A stretch of DNA of 43,367 nt from a virus: the IMG/VR virus record IMGVR_UViG_3300021475_000033, positions 1 to 43,367 of that record; one strand, 5' to 3'. The notes beneath the pieces were generated by a model that worked only from the letters and a program-made list of their open reading frames with translations, was not told where the DNA came from and made no database searches. Positions 34,711-43,367 of this stretch are shown here, one piece after another. The first letter of the stretch is position 1. Every line of letters begins with the position of its first letter. The position numbers were made by a program, and so were the translations under genes.

Positions 34711-35160
34711 TTAAGCAAACCCGTGCCGGGTACCCTTGGTGTCGATGGTCAGTGCCATGTGGCGCGGATCAGCCTGGGTCAAGCCGAGATGCACCCACGT
34801 GTCGTACTCATGGATGAGCTGGTCAATGCCCAGTTCCTTCATGTGTGGATGTAATTTGTGGCAAATCGCTTTCGGCGTCCCAAAACCAGGGCAACTGAAA
34901 TCGACTGCCAGCCCGTAGACATGGGCGCTGTTCTTGCTGCCGCCAACAGCCGTGTTAACTTGAGGGCTGCGATAGCCCGAGCTGACCAAGATCGGCTTGT
35001 CGCCGAGAAGGGTTCTCACCTTTTCCATCACTTCAGCAGTGCGCTGGAGGTTCGCCCGCTCTGGACTGCCCATCGCTGGCACATTGTGGATGCCCTTGCG
35101 CGCCGCGGTCTGGCTGTCAGTGAATTCTTCGAGAGTGAAATTGGGTGTGAGATTGGTCAT
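34711..35160 (-). CDS. Endolysin: M15-type peptidase (149 aa)
   Basis: The ATG at 35160 overlaps the upstream stop. It shows the peptidase M15A / D-Ala-D-Ala carboxypeptidase-like zinc site: SGYRSPQVN (61-69), H80 and D87 in SAHVYGLAVDF, and H124 in WVHLGL. It cleaves peptide cross-links in peptidoglycan. No signal peptide is visible, so it depends on the holin-like proteins encoded immediately upstream. Confidence 0.88.
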   Translation of the reverse strand: MTNLTPNFTLEEFTDSQTAARKGIHNVPAMGSPERANLQRTAEVMEKVRTLLGDKPILVSSGYRSPQVNTAVGGSKNSAHVYGLAVDFSCPGFGTPKAICHKLHPHMKELGIDQLIHEYDTWVHLGLTQADPRHMALTIDTKGTRHGFA

Positions 35161-35387
35161 GAATGCGGTCCTTGACGACAATCGCGGATGTCAGTGACGA
35201 GCTTCGCGATCAGTTCCATCTGTTGCTTGTTGCGCTCGCTGGCGTTGGACGCAACTTCTCCGAGCACGAACCCAGCGAAGCCGAGAAAGCCGATGTTGAC
35301 AACGAGCAGCGCAATGGCGAGCGGCTGAGCCGACATCGCGCCAACGGCGGCGGTACCGACTTTGCCCGCCTCCTCAGTTAGACCCAT
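35157..35387 (-). CDS. Single-TM lysis-cassette protein (76 aa)
   Basis: The ATG at 35387 lies 14 nt inside the end of the upstream gene. One TM helix (AQPLAIALLVVNIGFLGFAG) is followed by a charged coiled-coil-like tail (NASERNKQQMELIAKLVTDI). Position between holin-like and endolysin genes suggests an accessory holin, pinholin or i-spanin-like role. Confidence 0.6.
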   Translation of the reverse strand: MGLTEEAGKVGTAAVGAMSAQPLAIALLVVNIGFLGFAGFVLGEVASNASERNKQQMELIAKLVTDIRDCRQGPHS

Positions 35388-35709
35388 TGTCCTTCCCCCG
35401 ACTAAGCCAATAAGCAATCACACCGCCGAACGCTGCCACCAGCCCACCGATCACCGCGCTCGTCACCTCATCGGTGGGCACGGTGAAGAAGACGCTGAAC
35501 GCCACTAAGCCGAGAAACGCGACTACCACCAACAGGCTGATAGTCAATGTGCCGCCGGTCGGATCGTACTTGCCGGCGACGAACAGCAAGATGGTTACGA
35601 ACGTAACTCCGAAAACGATCGTCATCATCCCTGGATAGTCGAGTACCTTGGGGATCGGGGGCGGATTGCCCCCAGCCGACGACGGGCCGACTGGATCCGC
35701 GGTAGCCAT
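35374..35709 (-). CDS. Holin-like protein with three TM segments (111 aa)
   Basis: The ATG at 35709 has GGAGTGGGG upstream. A Pro-rich start is followed by three membrane helices (around MTIVFGVTFVTILLFVAG, LTISLLVVVAFLGLVAFSVF and SAVIGGLVAAFGGVIAYWL) and a short charged tail. Three TM segments upstream of an endolysin are the class I holin layout. This is inferred by context, not by family recognition. Confidence 0.65.
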   Translation of the reverse strand: MATADPVGPSSAGGNPPPIPKVLDYPGMMTIVFGVTFVTILLFVAGKYDPTGGTLTISLLVVVAFLGLVAFSVFFTVPTDEVTSAVIGGLVAAFGGVIAYWLSRGKDNGSN

Positions 35710-35724
35710 ACACCCCACTCCGTA

Positions 35725-35898
35725 TCATTTTCGGACCCTCTTGATAAGATGGCCGCCTAAGCCGTGATCGCGTAAAATTCGGCTGACAGTACCCTGAGTT
35801 ATTTTCAGCTCGATGGCAATAGCCTCCTGTGTCTTACCTTTCATCCTTAGAGCCTTAGCCCTCTCGACTAATTGCTCAGTGACCTTGACTGGAGTCAT
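35725..35898 (-). CDS. Small HTH protein (57 aa)
   Basis: The ATG at 35898 lies 23 nt inside the end of the upstream gene. It has no ribosome site of its own. The protein MTPVKVTEQLVERAKALRMK then GKTQEAIAIELKITQGTVSR is a plain HTH of the resolvase/homeodomain-like type. It may regulate late genes or act in packaging. Confidence 0.6.
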   Translation of the reverse strand: MTPVKVTEQLVERAKALRMKGKTQEAIAIELKITQGTVSRILRDHGLGGHLIKRVRK

Positions 35899-36214
35899 GG
35901 TGGTGGTGTGGCGGGGGGATGTATGGGTGCGACGCAATCATGGCATCGACCTGCTTTTGGACCTCTTTAAGCCGCTCGCCCATCATCGTTTCGAACTGCT
36001 TTCCAAACTCGGCGATCTTGGCGTTGAGGATATCACCGACTCTCTTCTCGAGATCGTTGACGCGCCGCGACAGTTCCGCGGCTAAGCGAAGAGCGTCATC
36101 AGCTTTCTTCGCCATCAGCATAAACTGGATATCAGTTTCCGTCGGATGCCCGCTGTGTTGAGGTGGGTCCGGGATACTGACCGGAATGGGACGACCGTTT
36201 CCATCGAGTGCCAT
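35876..36214 (-). CDS. Hypothetical coiled-coil protein (112 aa)
   Basis: Between a Pro-rich start and a His-rich end (PPPHHHH) is a long helix: ADDALRLAAELSRRVNDLEK then ILNAKIAEFGKQFETMMGER. This is typical of a trimeric or dimeric coiled-coil adaptor or chaperone of tail fibres. It lies directly after the collar gene. The function is not known. Confidence 0.6.
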   Translation of the reverse strand: MALDGNGRPIPVSIPDPPQHSGHPTETDIQFMLMAKKADDALRLAAELSRRVNDLEKRVGDILNAKIAEFGKQFETMMGERLKEVQKQVDAMIASHPYIPPPHHHHDSSQGH

Positions 36215-36215
36215 G

Positions 36216-37082
36216 TCAGTAATACCTTATGCAGTAGTAGAGCGCCATGAAGGGGGGCATGTTGTTGTGCGTTGCGCCGCTGCCGGCGTTCTGGATGCCG
36301 ATGCCGACAGCTGCGCCGTAGACACCCATGCCGGTGCCCACGCCGCCTGTGTAAACACCGGTGCCGGCCGCTTGGATGGTCCGCCCAGTCCCTGCCGCGT
36401 CCGTGCTGCTCGCCGTGATCTGCGGGTTCTGCGCTGCGAGTGAGAAATAGCCGGATGTCTGTCGCATCGTCCCGCCATGCGCGTGGCCGGGGTCCGGAAA
36501 GCCGTGGCCGTGACCCGGATCGCCGATAGCATGGCTATGACCTGGGTCGGCAAGACTGTGCGCGTGCGTCGGGTCGGACACGCCGTGAGCGTGCACCGGC
36601 ATCTCGCCCGCGACGAGAGTGTGGTTGATCTCGCCACCGGCCGCGCGTAGTCCCCAAGAATTACCTGCGCAGACGACAGTGCGGTCGAGGAGATTGGGGA
36701 CCGCGAAAGTCGTGGTGCCGTTGCCGCCAAACGCAGCGCCGATGACTGCCGCCAGCTGAGGCGCATCAGTGATGTTGTAGACGCCGCCATTGCACAGCAG
36801 GTAATTGGCCGGAAGAGTCGCCGTCGGCCAAATGATGATGCCGCCGATTGGAGTGGCCACTGAAGCAGATGACGCGCCCCTACTATCGACATACCCTTTG
36901 TTGGCCGCATCAGTCGCTGCAACCGGAGTGAGCGAGGTGATCTGCCCCGACATCGTTCCGCCTGCGAGCGGAAGGAAGGGGCCAGCGCCGACCGCAACCC
37001 ACTTGACGCCGTCCCACTGCCAGGTGGTGCCGCCAGTGGTGAATGTCTGACCATTCGACGGGTTGGCCGGAAAGTCAATCAT
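36216..37082 (-). CDS. Tail collar protein with His-rich repeats (288 aa)
   Basis: Begins [20 protein letters not shown] followed by WQWDGVKW, the N-terminal module shared with the next two tail proteins. It then has the PF07484-like collar core (PIGGIIIWPTATLPANYLLC, LAAVIGAAFGGNGTTTFAVP). A distal region repeats DPGHxHx (DPTHAHSLADPGHSHAIGDP onward), as in metal-binding tail collar tips. The end FMALYYCIRYY is the typical collar C-terminus. It is likely a tail-tip or side-fibre component that binds the receptor. Confidence 0.85.
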   Translation of the reverse strand: MIDFPANPSNGQTFTTGGTTWQWDGVKWVAVGAGPFLPLAGGTMSGQITSLTPVAATDAANKGYVDSRGASSASVATPIGGIIIWPTATLPANYLLCNGGVYNITDAPQLAAVIGAAFGGNGTTTFAVPNLLDRTVVCAGNSWGLRAAGGEINHTLVAGEMPVHAHGVSDPTHAHSLADPGHSHAIGDPGHGHGFPDPGHAHGGTMRQTSGYFSLAAQNPQITASSTDAAGTGRTIQAAGTGVYTGGVGTGMGVYGAAVGIGIQNAGSGATHNNMPPFMALYYCIRYY

Positions 37083-37267
37083 GCGGGCAGCGTTGTTCCC
37101 GGCGGCGTAGCGGGCGTCGGCTGATTGCCCTCAGCGAGCCACTTCAGGTACGCCTGGTAGTCCATGTTGGCTGGATCGAACGGGATGAACGCGCCGTCCT
37201 CGTCTCGCTGGATCATCTCATCGTGGACTTGGCCTCTCATGTGATCCCAGACTTGCGTGTAGACCAT
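37079..37267 (-). CDS. Hypothetical small tail-associated protein (62 aa)
   Basis: ATGA-coupled to the collar gene. The sequence MVYTQVWDHMRGQVHDEMIQ then PANMDYQAYLKWLAEGNQPT is partly helical with a Pro/Thr-rich end. The AYLKWLAEGN segment resembles short C-terminal units of phage tail proteins. It may be a small tail-fibre assembly or capping protein. Confidence 0.6.
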   Translation of the reverse strand: MVYTQVWDHMRGQVHDEMIQRDEDGAFIPFDPANMDYQAYLKWLAEGNQPTPATPPGTTLPA

Positions 37268-37270
37268 GTT

Positions 37271-38587
37271 TCAAATCTCCGCAGTACATTGAGCGAAGAA
37301 ATAACAAAATCCATTCCCCGCTGCTGTAATGACCAAAGAAACACCCATCATGGTTGTATTCGTCGTCCACGTCGCAAGAGCACTCGCGTTACTATAATTT
37401 TGTTGAGAGTATGTAACAGTCGGAGCCGCCCTCATTGCTGTGTGAAACGTCCAACTCCCATAGGTCGCAACACCCGCAGTGCCATAGGTATACCACATCA
37501 GGTTTTGGAAGACCTGATAATACCTTTCACAAGCCGTGAGCGCCTCGGCTAATGTCTGGCGGTTGAATGGCGTCGCAACTGAGCCGATCTCAAACTTAAC
37601 GCCAGTTATGGAGAAGGTCGCGCCGTTGACGGCATTGATGCTGACCGCACCCGCGACACTCAGATAATTGCTCCCCTGCCAGGTGTTCGCAGTCCCCCCG
37701 GGAGCGCTAGGGGTTGCGCCGGCACCCAGCGAAAAACCGACGTTCATACTGGAGGCGTTGCCTTGAAACACCCAAGTCCCGGTGGTGTCGCCGGGAATAG
37801 TAATGGAGATCTTAGTCCAAACGTTGGCAACTGGGATTGTGTAGGTGAACGGGAAGGAGCGGTTGAGCGCGGCGTTACGAAGTGATCCGCCGAATGTCCC
37901 AGTTAGGGTGCACGAGACCCAGAACGACAGTGTGGCCGGCTGCGCGTTGGGCGTCCCCCATGCAAGCCCTGCCGTAAAATCAGCCTCGATGTTTTGCATG
38001 AGGTACTGATACTCACCAGCTGCGAACGCATAGGCTGATGTCGTGGTATACTGAAACATGTAGCCGAACCCAATCGCTTGGGCTCCAGCGCCGCCGGTTG
38101 CGCGCTGCCACTGTCCCTTGCCAACCGGGTTAGCAGCGAGTTGCCAGCGATCAATGCAATAGCCGCTCGCCGTCACCATAGCGCCAGCATTGCGCTGGTC
38201 GATGCGGAAATCCCCATTGATGATTAAGTTGTCATTGACCACCTGAGGCGCAACCGGGCCTTGAGGGCCAGTCGCTCCGTCAGCGCCGGCAGCGCCGGTT
38301 GGACCCTGCGGTCCCACCGGACCCGCCACACCCTGGGGACCGACCGAGCCGCTGTTGATAGCGACGACCCACTGCTTCGTGTTCCCGTCGTCGTAATAGA
38401 AGAAAAGTTGACCGCCATTGGCGTCCCACCACAGCGATCCGGGAACTGGGTTCGCGGGTGGAGTCGGACCAAAGCTGATCGCCGCTCCGGTGTTTGAGAC
38501 CGTCCACGTGGTCCCGTTCCACGTCCAAGTGACGCCGCCAGCGGTGAACTGCTGACCGTTCGTGGGGTTGGCGGGAAAGTCGATCAT
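37271..38587 (-). CDS. Tail fibre protein with collagen-like stalk (438 aa)
   Basis: N-terminal module [20 protein letters not shown] with WTWNGTTW, then the LWWDANGGQLFFYYDDGNTK element. A short Gly-x-Y run ([20 protein letters not shown]) is followed by a distal beta domain that starts NLIINGDFRIDQRNAG and ends with KFEIGSVATPFNRQTLAEAL. The distal part resembles carbohydrate-binding tail tip domains. It is one of three tandem relatives that share these blocks. Confidence 0.85.
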   Translation of the reverse strand: MIDFPANPTNGQQFTAGGVTWTWNGTTWTVSNTGAAISFGPTPPANPVPGSLWWDANGGQLFFYYDDGNTKQWVVAINSGSVGPQGVAGPVGPQGPTGAAGADGATGPQGPVAPQVVNDNLIINGDFRIDQRNAGAMVTASGYCIDRWQLAANPVGKGQWQRATGGAGAQAIGFGYMFQYTTTSAYAFAAGEYQYLMQNIEADFTAGLAWGTPNAQPATLSFWVSCTLTGTFGGSLRNAALNRSFPFTYTIPVANVWTKISITIPGDTTGTWVFQGNASSMNVGFSLGAGATPSAPGGTANTWQGSNYLSVAGAVSINAVNGATFSITGVKFEIGSVATPFNRQTLAEALTACERYYQVFQNLMWYTYGTAGVATYGSWTFHTAMRAAPTVTYSQQNYSNASALATWTTNTTMMGVSLVITAAGNGFCYFFAQCTAEI

Positions 38588-40041
38588 TACAATTCTGCGC
38601 TAGCAGTCCATTGACCGCGTGTATTGTGCGAAGTGAGTGATGCAGGCTCGACCCCGTAAGGTGAAAAACCGGTCGAACCGGTGATGAATATATTGCCAGT
38701 AATATCGGTCGCCGATGGCGATGAGTAGAGCTTGCCCGCCGCTCCGGTGTTGGTGGAATAAATCGTTACTGTCGGAACCGCCCGCTTGGTTGTTTTGAAT
38801 GACACGTAGGTCGCCATTTGATAATTTGCCGCAGCCACCAGCGTAGCGATGTAGATCAAGAATTGACCAGGCAAATTGACTCCGGTTGTTCCAGTCAATG
38901 TCCCCAGATCATAAGATCGTTCGAAGTATCGCTGACAGTCGGCTAGGCTCTTGGCGAGTGACTGGCGATTGTAGGGTGTGGCAATCGTCCCGACTTCTAA
39001 CTTGACTCCAGTGACGGAGAGATATGCGCCATTGGTTCCGACGAGACTAACGCATCCAGTTGCGCCGACGTAATTCGTGGCCGCCCACACTCCGGGTGGT
39101 CCGAGATAGGTCGAACCCGTTCCGAGATCGAACTGAACATACACGCCACCGCCATTGCCGCTCAGCGTCCATCCGGCCGCTGTGTCGACCGGGATGGGAA
39201 TAGTGACATAGGTCCAAGTGTTTGCGGCGAGCGTGAAGGTGAAAGGAAAAGTTCTGTAGGGAGCAGCGGACGTGTAATTCTTGACACATCCCCCGAACGT
39301 CCCCGCGATGCTGGAAGCCGCATAGAATGAGAACGTGGCTGGCTGAGCGCCCGGTGTTCCCCAAGCGAGATCGCTGGCCATGTCGGCTTCGATGGGTTGA
39401 TAGACAGTAAAGATGTCAGCCGCCACCGACGCATAGGCGGATAACGAAGTGAATTGCAAGCAATAGGGAAACCCGAGCGCGGCGGGTCCGGCCACTTGCT
39501 GAAATCTCAGTTTGCTGGCGACGCTCTGTGAGAAGTTCCATCGGTCGACCGAGAAGCCCGTCACCGTACTAGCCCCGCCAGCGTTGCGCTGGTCGATCCT
39601 CATGTCTCCATTGATGATCAGGTTATCGCCGAGCACCTGAGGCGCGGTGATCCCAGGAGCGGAGAGATTGCCCGTCAGAGTTCCGCCCGCAAGAGGTAGG
39701 TAGATGCCAGCGCCGCTGTCGGGTCCTTGCGGCCCTTGCACCCCGGGCACTCCGGGTATGCCCTGAGGCCCCTGAGCGCCCGTTATACCCTGCGGCCCGG
39801 CCACTCCCGTGTTGACCGCAATCACCCACTGCGACGTGTTGGGGTCGACGTACCAGATGTAAAGCTGGCCGACAAGAGTGTTCCACCACAGCGTCCCCGG
39901 CGTTGGGTTGAGCGGGGGCGTGTCGCCGAAATTGACCGGCGAGGTGCCGCCCATCGTCCACTTGACGCCATCCCAGAGCCACGTGATGCCCTGATTGACG
40001 AATGTCTGCCCAGGTGTGGGGTTTGCTGGGAAGTCAATCAT
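38587..40041 (-). CDS. Tail fibre protein, paralogue (484 aa)
   Basis: ATG at 40041 (TGATG junction) is preferred to 40080. It has the same [20 protein letters not shown] start, LWWNTLVGQLYIWYVDPNTS element, a collagen-like segment ([20 protein letters not shown]), and a distal domain starting NLIINGDMRIDQRNAGGAST and containing the PYNRQSLAKSLADCQRYFE coil. Roughly parallel in layout to the 37271 protein but diverged, as expected of receptor-specific tips. Confidence 0.85.
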   Translation of the reverse strand: MIDFPANPTPGQTFVNQGITWLWDGVKWTMGGTSPVNFGDTPPLNPTPGTLWWNTLVGQLYIWYVDPNTSQWVIAVNTGVAGPQGITGAQGPQGIPGVPGVQGPQGPDSGAGIYLPLAGGTLTGNLSAPGITAPQVLGDNLIINGDMRIDQRNAGGASTVTGFSVDRWNFSQSVASKLRFQQVAGPAALGFPYCLQFTSLSAYASVAADIFTVYQPIEADMASDLAWGTPGAQPATFSFYAASSIAGTFGGCVKNYTSAAPYRTFPFTFTLAANTWTYVTIPIPVDTAAGWTLSGNGGGVYVQFDLGTGSTYLGPPGVWAATNYVGATGCVSLVGTNGAYLSVTGVKLEVGTIATPYNRQSLAKSLADCQRYFERSYDLGTLTGTTGVNLPGQFLIYIATLVAAANYQMATYVSFKTTKRAVPTVTIYSTNTGAAGKLYSSPSATDITGNIFITGSTGFSPYGVEPASLTSHNTRGQWTASAEL

Positions 40042-42665
40042 CAGGGTTCTGCATTGGCGACGACTTGGGAAGAATACCAACCGGGTGTGGCGGTTGCGCT
40101 GGCAGCACGGACTTCTTGAACGCCCTCAACGTCGGTTGCATTGACTGTGCCGACCGCGGCTGGAAAACCACTACCTCCGGGCCCGTAGAGAGTGATCGTC
40201 GGCACAACTCTCATCCGAGTCGGAAACTTGCATGACGCCCAGTAATTGGCACCGCTCGTGATATTACCACCGAAAAAGATACCACTGGGATAGGTGCCTC
40301 CAGACCTGTAGTAATAGCGGCGGCAACGAAGCAACGCCGTCGCCTGATCCTCCCATTGGAAGGGCGAGGCGATCCGGCCTGCTTCAATCTGGATGTTGGC
40401 GAGATAGAACGAGCCGCTGCCCGCTGTTATACCCACCGCGCCAGTCGCACCGACGAAATTACCGGTCACCCATGCGCCCGGAGGACCGCGATAAGTCGCT
40501 CCGCAGCCGAAATCGAAGAACAGCGACATCCCGGCCCCATTGATCGAACTCGGAGCCCACGGCGTACCGGTGTCGCCCGGGATGGTGACGGACACATAAG
40601 TCCAGACATTGGCGACTAGCGAGAAGGTGAATGGGAAACTTCGGTAGGTGGGGCCGGTTACACTGTCTCCATTGCGTATCGACCCGCCATATGTTCCACT
40701 GACGGTGCATGCGGCCCAGAACGACAGAGTGATGGGTTGCGCGGTGGACTGACCAAACTGCAGGTCGAGAATATCCATCCACTCGATGTTTTGTCGAAGA
40801 TAGCAGGTGTCGGCAGCCGCTGGAGTGTAGGCGGTGACGCTGGTAATCTGAGCACAGCGGGCGAACGGGTTGCCTGCGCCGCCCGCATTGATAGTCGCGA
40901 AATTGAAGTTGGCGGTCCTAGCGCCTTGAACCTGCCATCCATCGCAGATGTAGAAGGCGGCGGCAGGCGCATTGACTGCGGCATAGGCGTTCACCTGGTC
41001 GATCAGAAAATGACCATTCCTGATCCGATTGCGTCCCTGAGGCCTGTTCGCATTGACCCACGCTGTCGTCGGCACCGCAGGGCTGTTGTCGGCTGCTGCT
41101 GGAGCCACACCGAGGAGCGGCCCAGTGAGGGTGCCGCCAGCGATGGGCAACGCCGCCGTCCAGGCCGTACTCTTGCGGCCATAGAGCGCCCCGTCAGTCG
41201 GGGCCTCGGCGATTGCACCGGGAATGCCCTGTGGCCCCTGAGGTCCGGTGTTCCCTTGAGGCCCTTGGACGCCCTGAACACCTTGCGGCCCTTGGATGCC
41301 TTGAGGGCCCGGGCCGCCGGTGGCGTTCGTCGCAATGACCCACTGCTGGGTGTTGCCGTCGTCGTACCAGACATAGAGTTGCCCGCCGACAGTATCCCAC
41401 CAGAGATTGCCCACTTCTGGGCTGGGCGGCGCAGCATTGGAGACGGTGACGCTCGCGCCACCCACTTGCCATGAGTTGTCGGAGCCGCGCCTCACATACT
41501 TCTTGCCGTCAGCCGGCGCTTCTTCGATTAGTCCCTGCGGACCCGTCGGGCCTTGAATTCCTTGCGGCCCGGAGTCGCCCTGGGGACCAACGGGGCCCTG
41601 GGGTCCGACTGGGCCTTGCGGCCCTTGCACTTGCCCGGCGTCGACCCATTGCTCCCCATCCCAGACATAACCTTCGCCAGTGTCCGCGGTGACGTACATA
41701 TCGCCGGGGTTATTGCCGGTGAGCGGAAGATCGCCAGCAGTCGGCACCTCGCCCTTGAATTCGATGCCTGGACCAACTGGCCCTTGAGGACCTATCGGTC
41801 CCACCGGACCCACTGGCCCGATGTCACCTTGGACGCCTTGGACGCCTTGCGGGCCTTGGGGCCCATCCACACCTTGAGGGCCGGTCGCTCCCGTCTCGCC
41901 AACCTCACCGGCTAGATTGATATTCCAGCTCGAGTACGTCCCGCTGCCGCTGATCGTGTCGACATTGATGATCAGGCCACCAGCCACATACGAAGTGACC
42001 TCGCCCTCCATCCACTCATTGACCGCCGCGCTGGCGCGGGCGCGACACCCGGCGCTATAGGCGAAGCCGGTGCCGATGTGGAATGTCACCGGCCCAGTGG
42101 CGATCGTGTAGGAGTTAGGGAAGCCGACGACTTGATACCCAGCTCCAGTCGCCCCAGCAGGGCCGGTGCTCCCCGGAGCGCCCTGCGGCCCCTGTGGGCC
42201 GGTTAGGCCCGTCGAGCCCTGTTGGCCCGGCGGTCCCTGTGGACCCGTGCTGCCGGGCGTCCCAGGCGTTCCTTGAGGCCCTTGCGGACCCATCGGCCCT
42301 GTGCCGCCGCCCGGCGCGTAAACTGTCGAGTCCTGGAAGCTCCGCTCGAACCACACAGACACGCCGTCCCAGTGATAGGCGGCGATGCTCTGATTGCTGG
42401 TGGTGTGATTGACGCTACCCAGGAGCCTCATGGTGGCGCTGTTGACCAGCGTTATTGAGCCGCCCACGGGCTGGAGCCACACCCTCTTGGTGACGGGCAC
42501 GCCAATCGGCCCGACACCGAATGAGTTGATGGTGCCGTTGCCGCTGATGATGACGTCGTTGGTGTCGACCGAATTATCGGGCGGCGCAAGCGGTGTGGTC
42601 GACGCGACTGGGAGCGTGACCGGCTGCGCGTCACCAACGGCGCATTGATACGGGATGATGCTCAT
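40041..42665 (-). CDS. Large collagen-like tail fibre protein (874 aa)
   Basis: Four Gly-x-Y blocks at about residues 122-175, 254-300, 346-379 and 450-484 (for example [20 protein letters not shown]) alternate with small folded modules. One of these is the [20 protein letters not shown] element seen in the other fibres. The distal domain begins [20 protein letters not shown], matching the start of the distal domains next door, and ends with a variable Ser/Ala-rich tip. It is likely the long side-fibre or spike that extends the receptor-binding tip. It overlaps its neighbour by one base. Confidence 0.88.
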   Translation of the reverse strand: MSIIPYQCAVGDAQPVTLPVASTTPLAPPDNSVDTNDVIISGNGTINSFGVGPIGVPVTKRVWLQPVGGSITLVNSATMRLLGSVNHTTSNQSIAAYHWDGVSVWFERSFQDSTVYAPGGGTGPMGPQGPQGTPGTPGSTGPQGPPGQQGSTGLTGPQGPQGAPGSTGPAGATGAGYQVVGFPNSYTIATGPVTFHIGTGFAYSAGCRARASAAVNEWMEGEVTSYVAGGLIINVDTISGSGTYSSWNINLAGEVGETGATGPQGVDGPQGPQGVQGVQGDIGPVGPVGPIGPQGPVGPGIEFKGEVPTAGDLPLTGNNPGDMYVTADTGEGYVWDGEQWVDAGQVQGPQGPVGPQGPVGPQGDSGPQGIQGPTGPQGLIEEAPADGKKYVRRGSDNSWQVGGASVTVSNAAPPSPEVGNLWWDTVGGQLYVWYDDGNTQQWVIATNATGGPGPQGIQGPQGVQGVQGPQGNTGPQGPQGIPGAIAEAPTDGALYGRKSTAWTAALPIAGGTLTGPLLGVAPAAADNSPAVPTTAWVNANRPQGRNRIRNGHFLIDQVNAYAAVNAPAAAFYICDGWQVQGARTANFNFATINAGGAGNPFARCAQITSVTAYTPAAADTCYLRQNIEWMDILDLQFGQSTAQPITLSFWAACTVSGTYGGSIRNGDSVTGPTYRSFPFTFSLVANVWTYVSVTIPGDTGTPWAPSSINGAGMSLFFDFGCGATYRGPPGAWVTGNFVGATGAVGITAGSGSFYLANIQIEAGRIASPFQWEDQATALLRCRRYYYRSGGTYPSGIFFGGNITSGANYWASCKFPTRMRVVPTITLYGPGGSGFPAAVGTVNATDVEGVQEVRAASATATPGWYSSQVVANAEP

Positions 42666-42953
42666 CTAGGCCGCTGTCGTGTACTTCGTCCACTGCGACG
42701 CGCTCCACGGGCCCGGGCTCACGGCGACCAGAGATTGATAGAGTGTTCCTTGATAGACGACAGTCACTCGCGCTGGGTAAGAGGCGGTAGTCGAGAAGAT
42801 CGTGATGCCGAGTAGATCCTGAGGCGCGCCACTCATCATGACGCCGAACTGCATGTCAGCGAGATTGACATACGGCTCGCCATCCATCTTAGCCGATGGC
42901 GGGCGCACACCGCTGATGATGCTACGCAGGAGGCGGATCGGATTGATAGCCAT
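42666..42953 (-). CDS. Small tail-associated protein with YPARVTVVYQGTLYQS motif (95 aa)
   Basis: Starts MAINPIRLLRSIISGVRPPS, then a beta segment. The C-terminus YPARVTVVYQGTLYQSLVAV followed by SPGPWSASQWTKY resembles the short carbohydrate-binding or adaptor module seen at the base of phage tail fibres. It overlaps the collar gene by one base and precedes the large fibre gene. It probably connects the fibre to the tail. Confidence 0.65.
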   Translation of the reverse strand: MAINPIRLLRSIISGVRPPSAKMDGEPYVNLADMQFGVMMSGAPQDLLGITIFSTTASYPARVTVVYQGTLYQSLVAVSPGPWSASQWTKYTTAA

Positions 42954-43367
42954 TAGTAATACCGAATGATGAAGTTGAAGCCCATGTAGGGCGGATAGAT
43001 GCCAAACGCCGCCGCACTGCCTTGGCCCCAGCTGGGGTCAGTGCCCCAAGGGCCGTTGCTGGCGATGGAGCAGCCGGTTGCCGCGGCGTTGATGTTGGCG
43101 TACCCGGCAGCGACGGAGCACCCGGTGCCGTTGACGCTCGTCGTCGCGCCCACCAGGCCTTGATAGTAGGTCGCTTGAGCATAGACCGGAGTCGAGGCGC
43201 TGCCCCACGTGTTGTAGCTGTGAGCATGGCCGGGATCATTGAAGCCGTGACCATGCGCTGACTGGCCATGATTGTGACCTGGGTCGTTGAAACCGTGAGT
43301 GTGCGCCGGCACCAAGTGCTGATGCGGCGGTAGATGGGCCACCGCCAGCGACACGGAGCCAGCGCCG
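42953..43367 (-). CDS. Tail collar protein, partial at right edge (at least 137 aa)
   Basis: The frame runs off the right end of the window: the minus strand begins with GAGSVSLAVAHLPPHQHLVP, typical of the middle of a collar protein. The His-rich repeat (HTHGFNDPGHNHGQSAHGHG) resembles that of the 36216 protein. The C-terminus YPPYMGFNFIIRYY is the standard collar end. The internal ATG at 43354 is not the real start. It is a tail-fibre or collar component. Confidence 0.75.
   Translation of the reverse strand, partial: GAGSVSLAVAHLPPHQHLVPAHTHGFNDPGHNHGQSAHGHGFNDPGHAHSYNTWGSASTPVYAQATYYQGLVGATTSVNGTGCSVAAGYANINAAATGCSIASNGPWGTDPSWGQGSAAAFGIYPPYMGFNFIIRYY

Noticed and set aside
36227-37078. 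Second minus-strand frame (283 aa) within the collar gene
   Set aside because: Arg/Ser-rich and repetitive, with no domain; the collar frame has clear motifs.
40041-42665. DNA tandem repeats or a diversity-generating element in the fibre gene
   Set aside because: The repeats are explained by Gly-x-Y codons; no reverse transcriptase or template/variable pair is seen.
1-43367. tRNA genes, integrase or attachment site
   Set aside because: I found no tRNA-like sequence ending in CCA with a cloverleaf pattern, no tyrosine or serine recombinase motifs and no convincing att core; a lysogenic lifestyle is therefore not claimed.

Overview
The window is a GC-rich stretch of a tailed double-stranded DNA phage (Caudoviricetes). 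The phage assignment rests on tail collar and collagen-like tail fibre genes, an M15 endolysin beside holin-like proteins, a phage-style replication set, and dozens of very small genes joined by ATGA, GTGA or TTGA overlaps. The host is probably an alphaproteobacterium. That is an inference from composition, from Zn-ribbon and HTH small-protein families common in phages of that class, and from a PEP-CTERM protein whose C-terminal signal has the PEP-x-TWAM form frequent there. No terminase, portal, capsid or integrase gene is visible, so the window is part of a larger genome and I cannot call the lifestyle. The right edge cuts through a tail collar gene.

Layout. (1) 1-10.7 kb, rightward: small membrane, Zn-ribbon and unknown proteins, a DUF3846 protein, a DUF2786 protein, a DGQHR (ParB/DndB-like) protein, a UvrD-like helicase and small DNA-binding proteins. 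(2) 10.7-18.2 kb, leftward: about 27 small accessory genes, including a 2OG-Fe(II) oxygenase, an XRE-type regulator, two paralogous winged-helix proteins, a protein resembling the RNA polymerase alpha C-terminal domain, and a Tat-signal tail-collar protein. (3) 18.3-19.1 kb, rightward: an HTH protein and a small partner. (4) 19.14-19.44 kb: a non-coding array of direct and inverted 14-bp iterons, a candidate replication origin. (5) 19.45-21.8 kb, leftward: a prim-pol/RepA-like primase-helicase and an HTH protein. (6) 21.86-32.1 kb, rightward: nucleotide metabolism (kinase-MazG fusion, two tandem thymidylate-synthase-superfamily proteins, dCMP deaminase), then a UDG-DNA polymerase A fusion, a Cas4-like nuclease, a Sak4-like recombinase, a DUF669 SSB-like protein, a VRR-NUC nuclease, an SNF2-like helicase and a small HTH protein closed by a strong terminator. 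(7) 32.2-32.75 kb: structured intergenic DNA with repeat elements, palindromes and overlapping hairpins around one tiny membrane gene. (8) 32.76-43.37 kb, leftward: Pro/Gly-rich protein, PEP-CTERM moron, lysis cassette and tail fibre/collar genes.

How it works together. The rightward replication block could make and repair phage DNA: primase-helicase, polymerase with built-in uracil glycosylase, recombinase with nuclease and SSB. The nucleotide enzymes upstream of the polymerase reshape the dNTP pool and may produce a modified pyrimidine. The leftward small-gene block looks like an early or host-takeover region under an autoregulated XRE promoter. An ~85-bp inverted-operator element at that promoter recurs at the junction between the replication and structural modules, which may link the two regions in regulation.

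The items I rate most worth checking are the nucleotide/TS cluster, the alpha-CTD-like protein, the iteron array, the repeated inverted-operator elements, the PEP-CTERM moron and the structured intergenic region at 32.5-32.75 kb.
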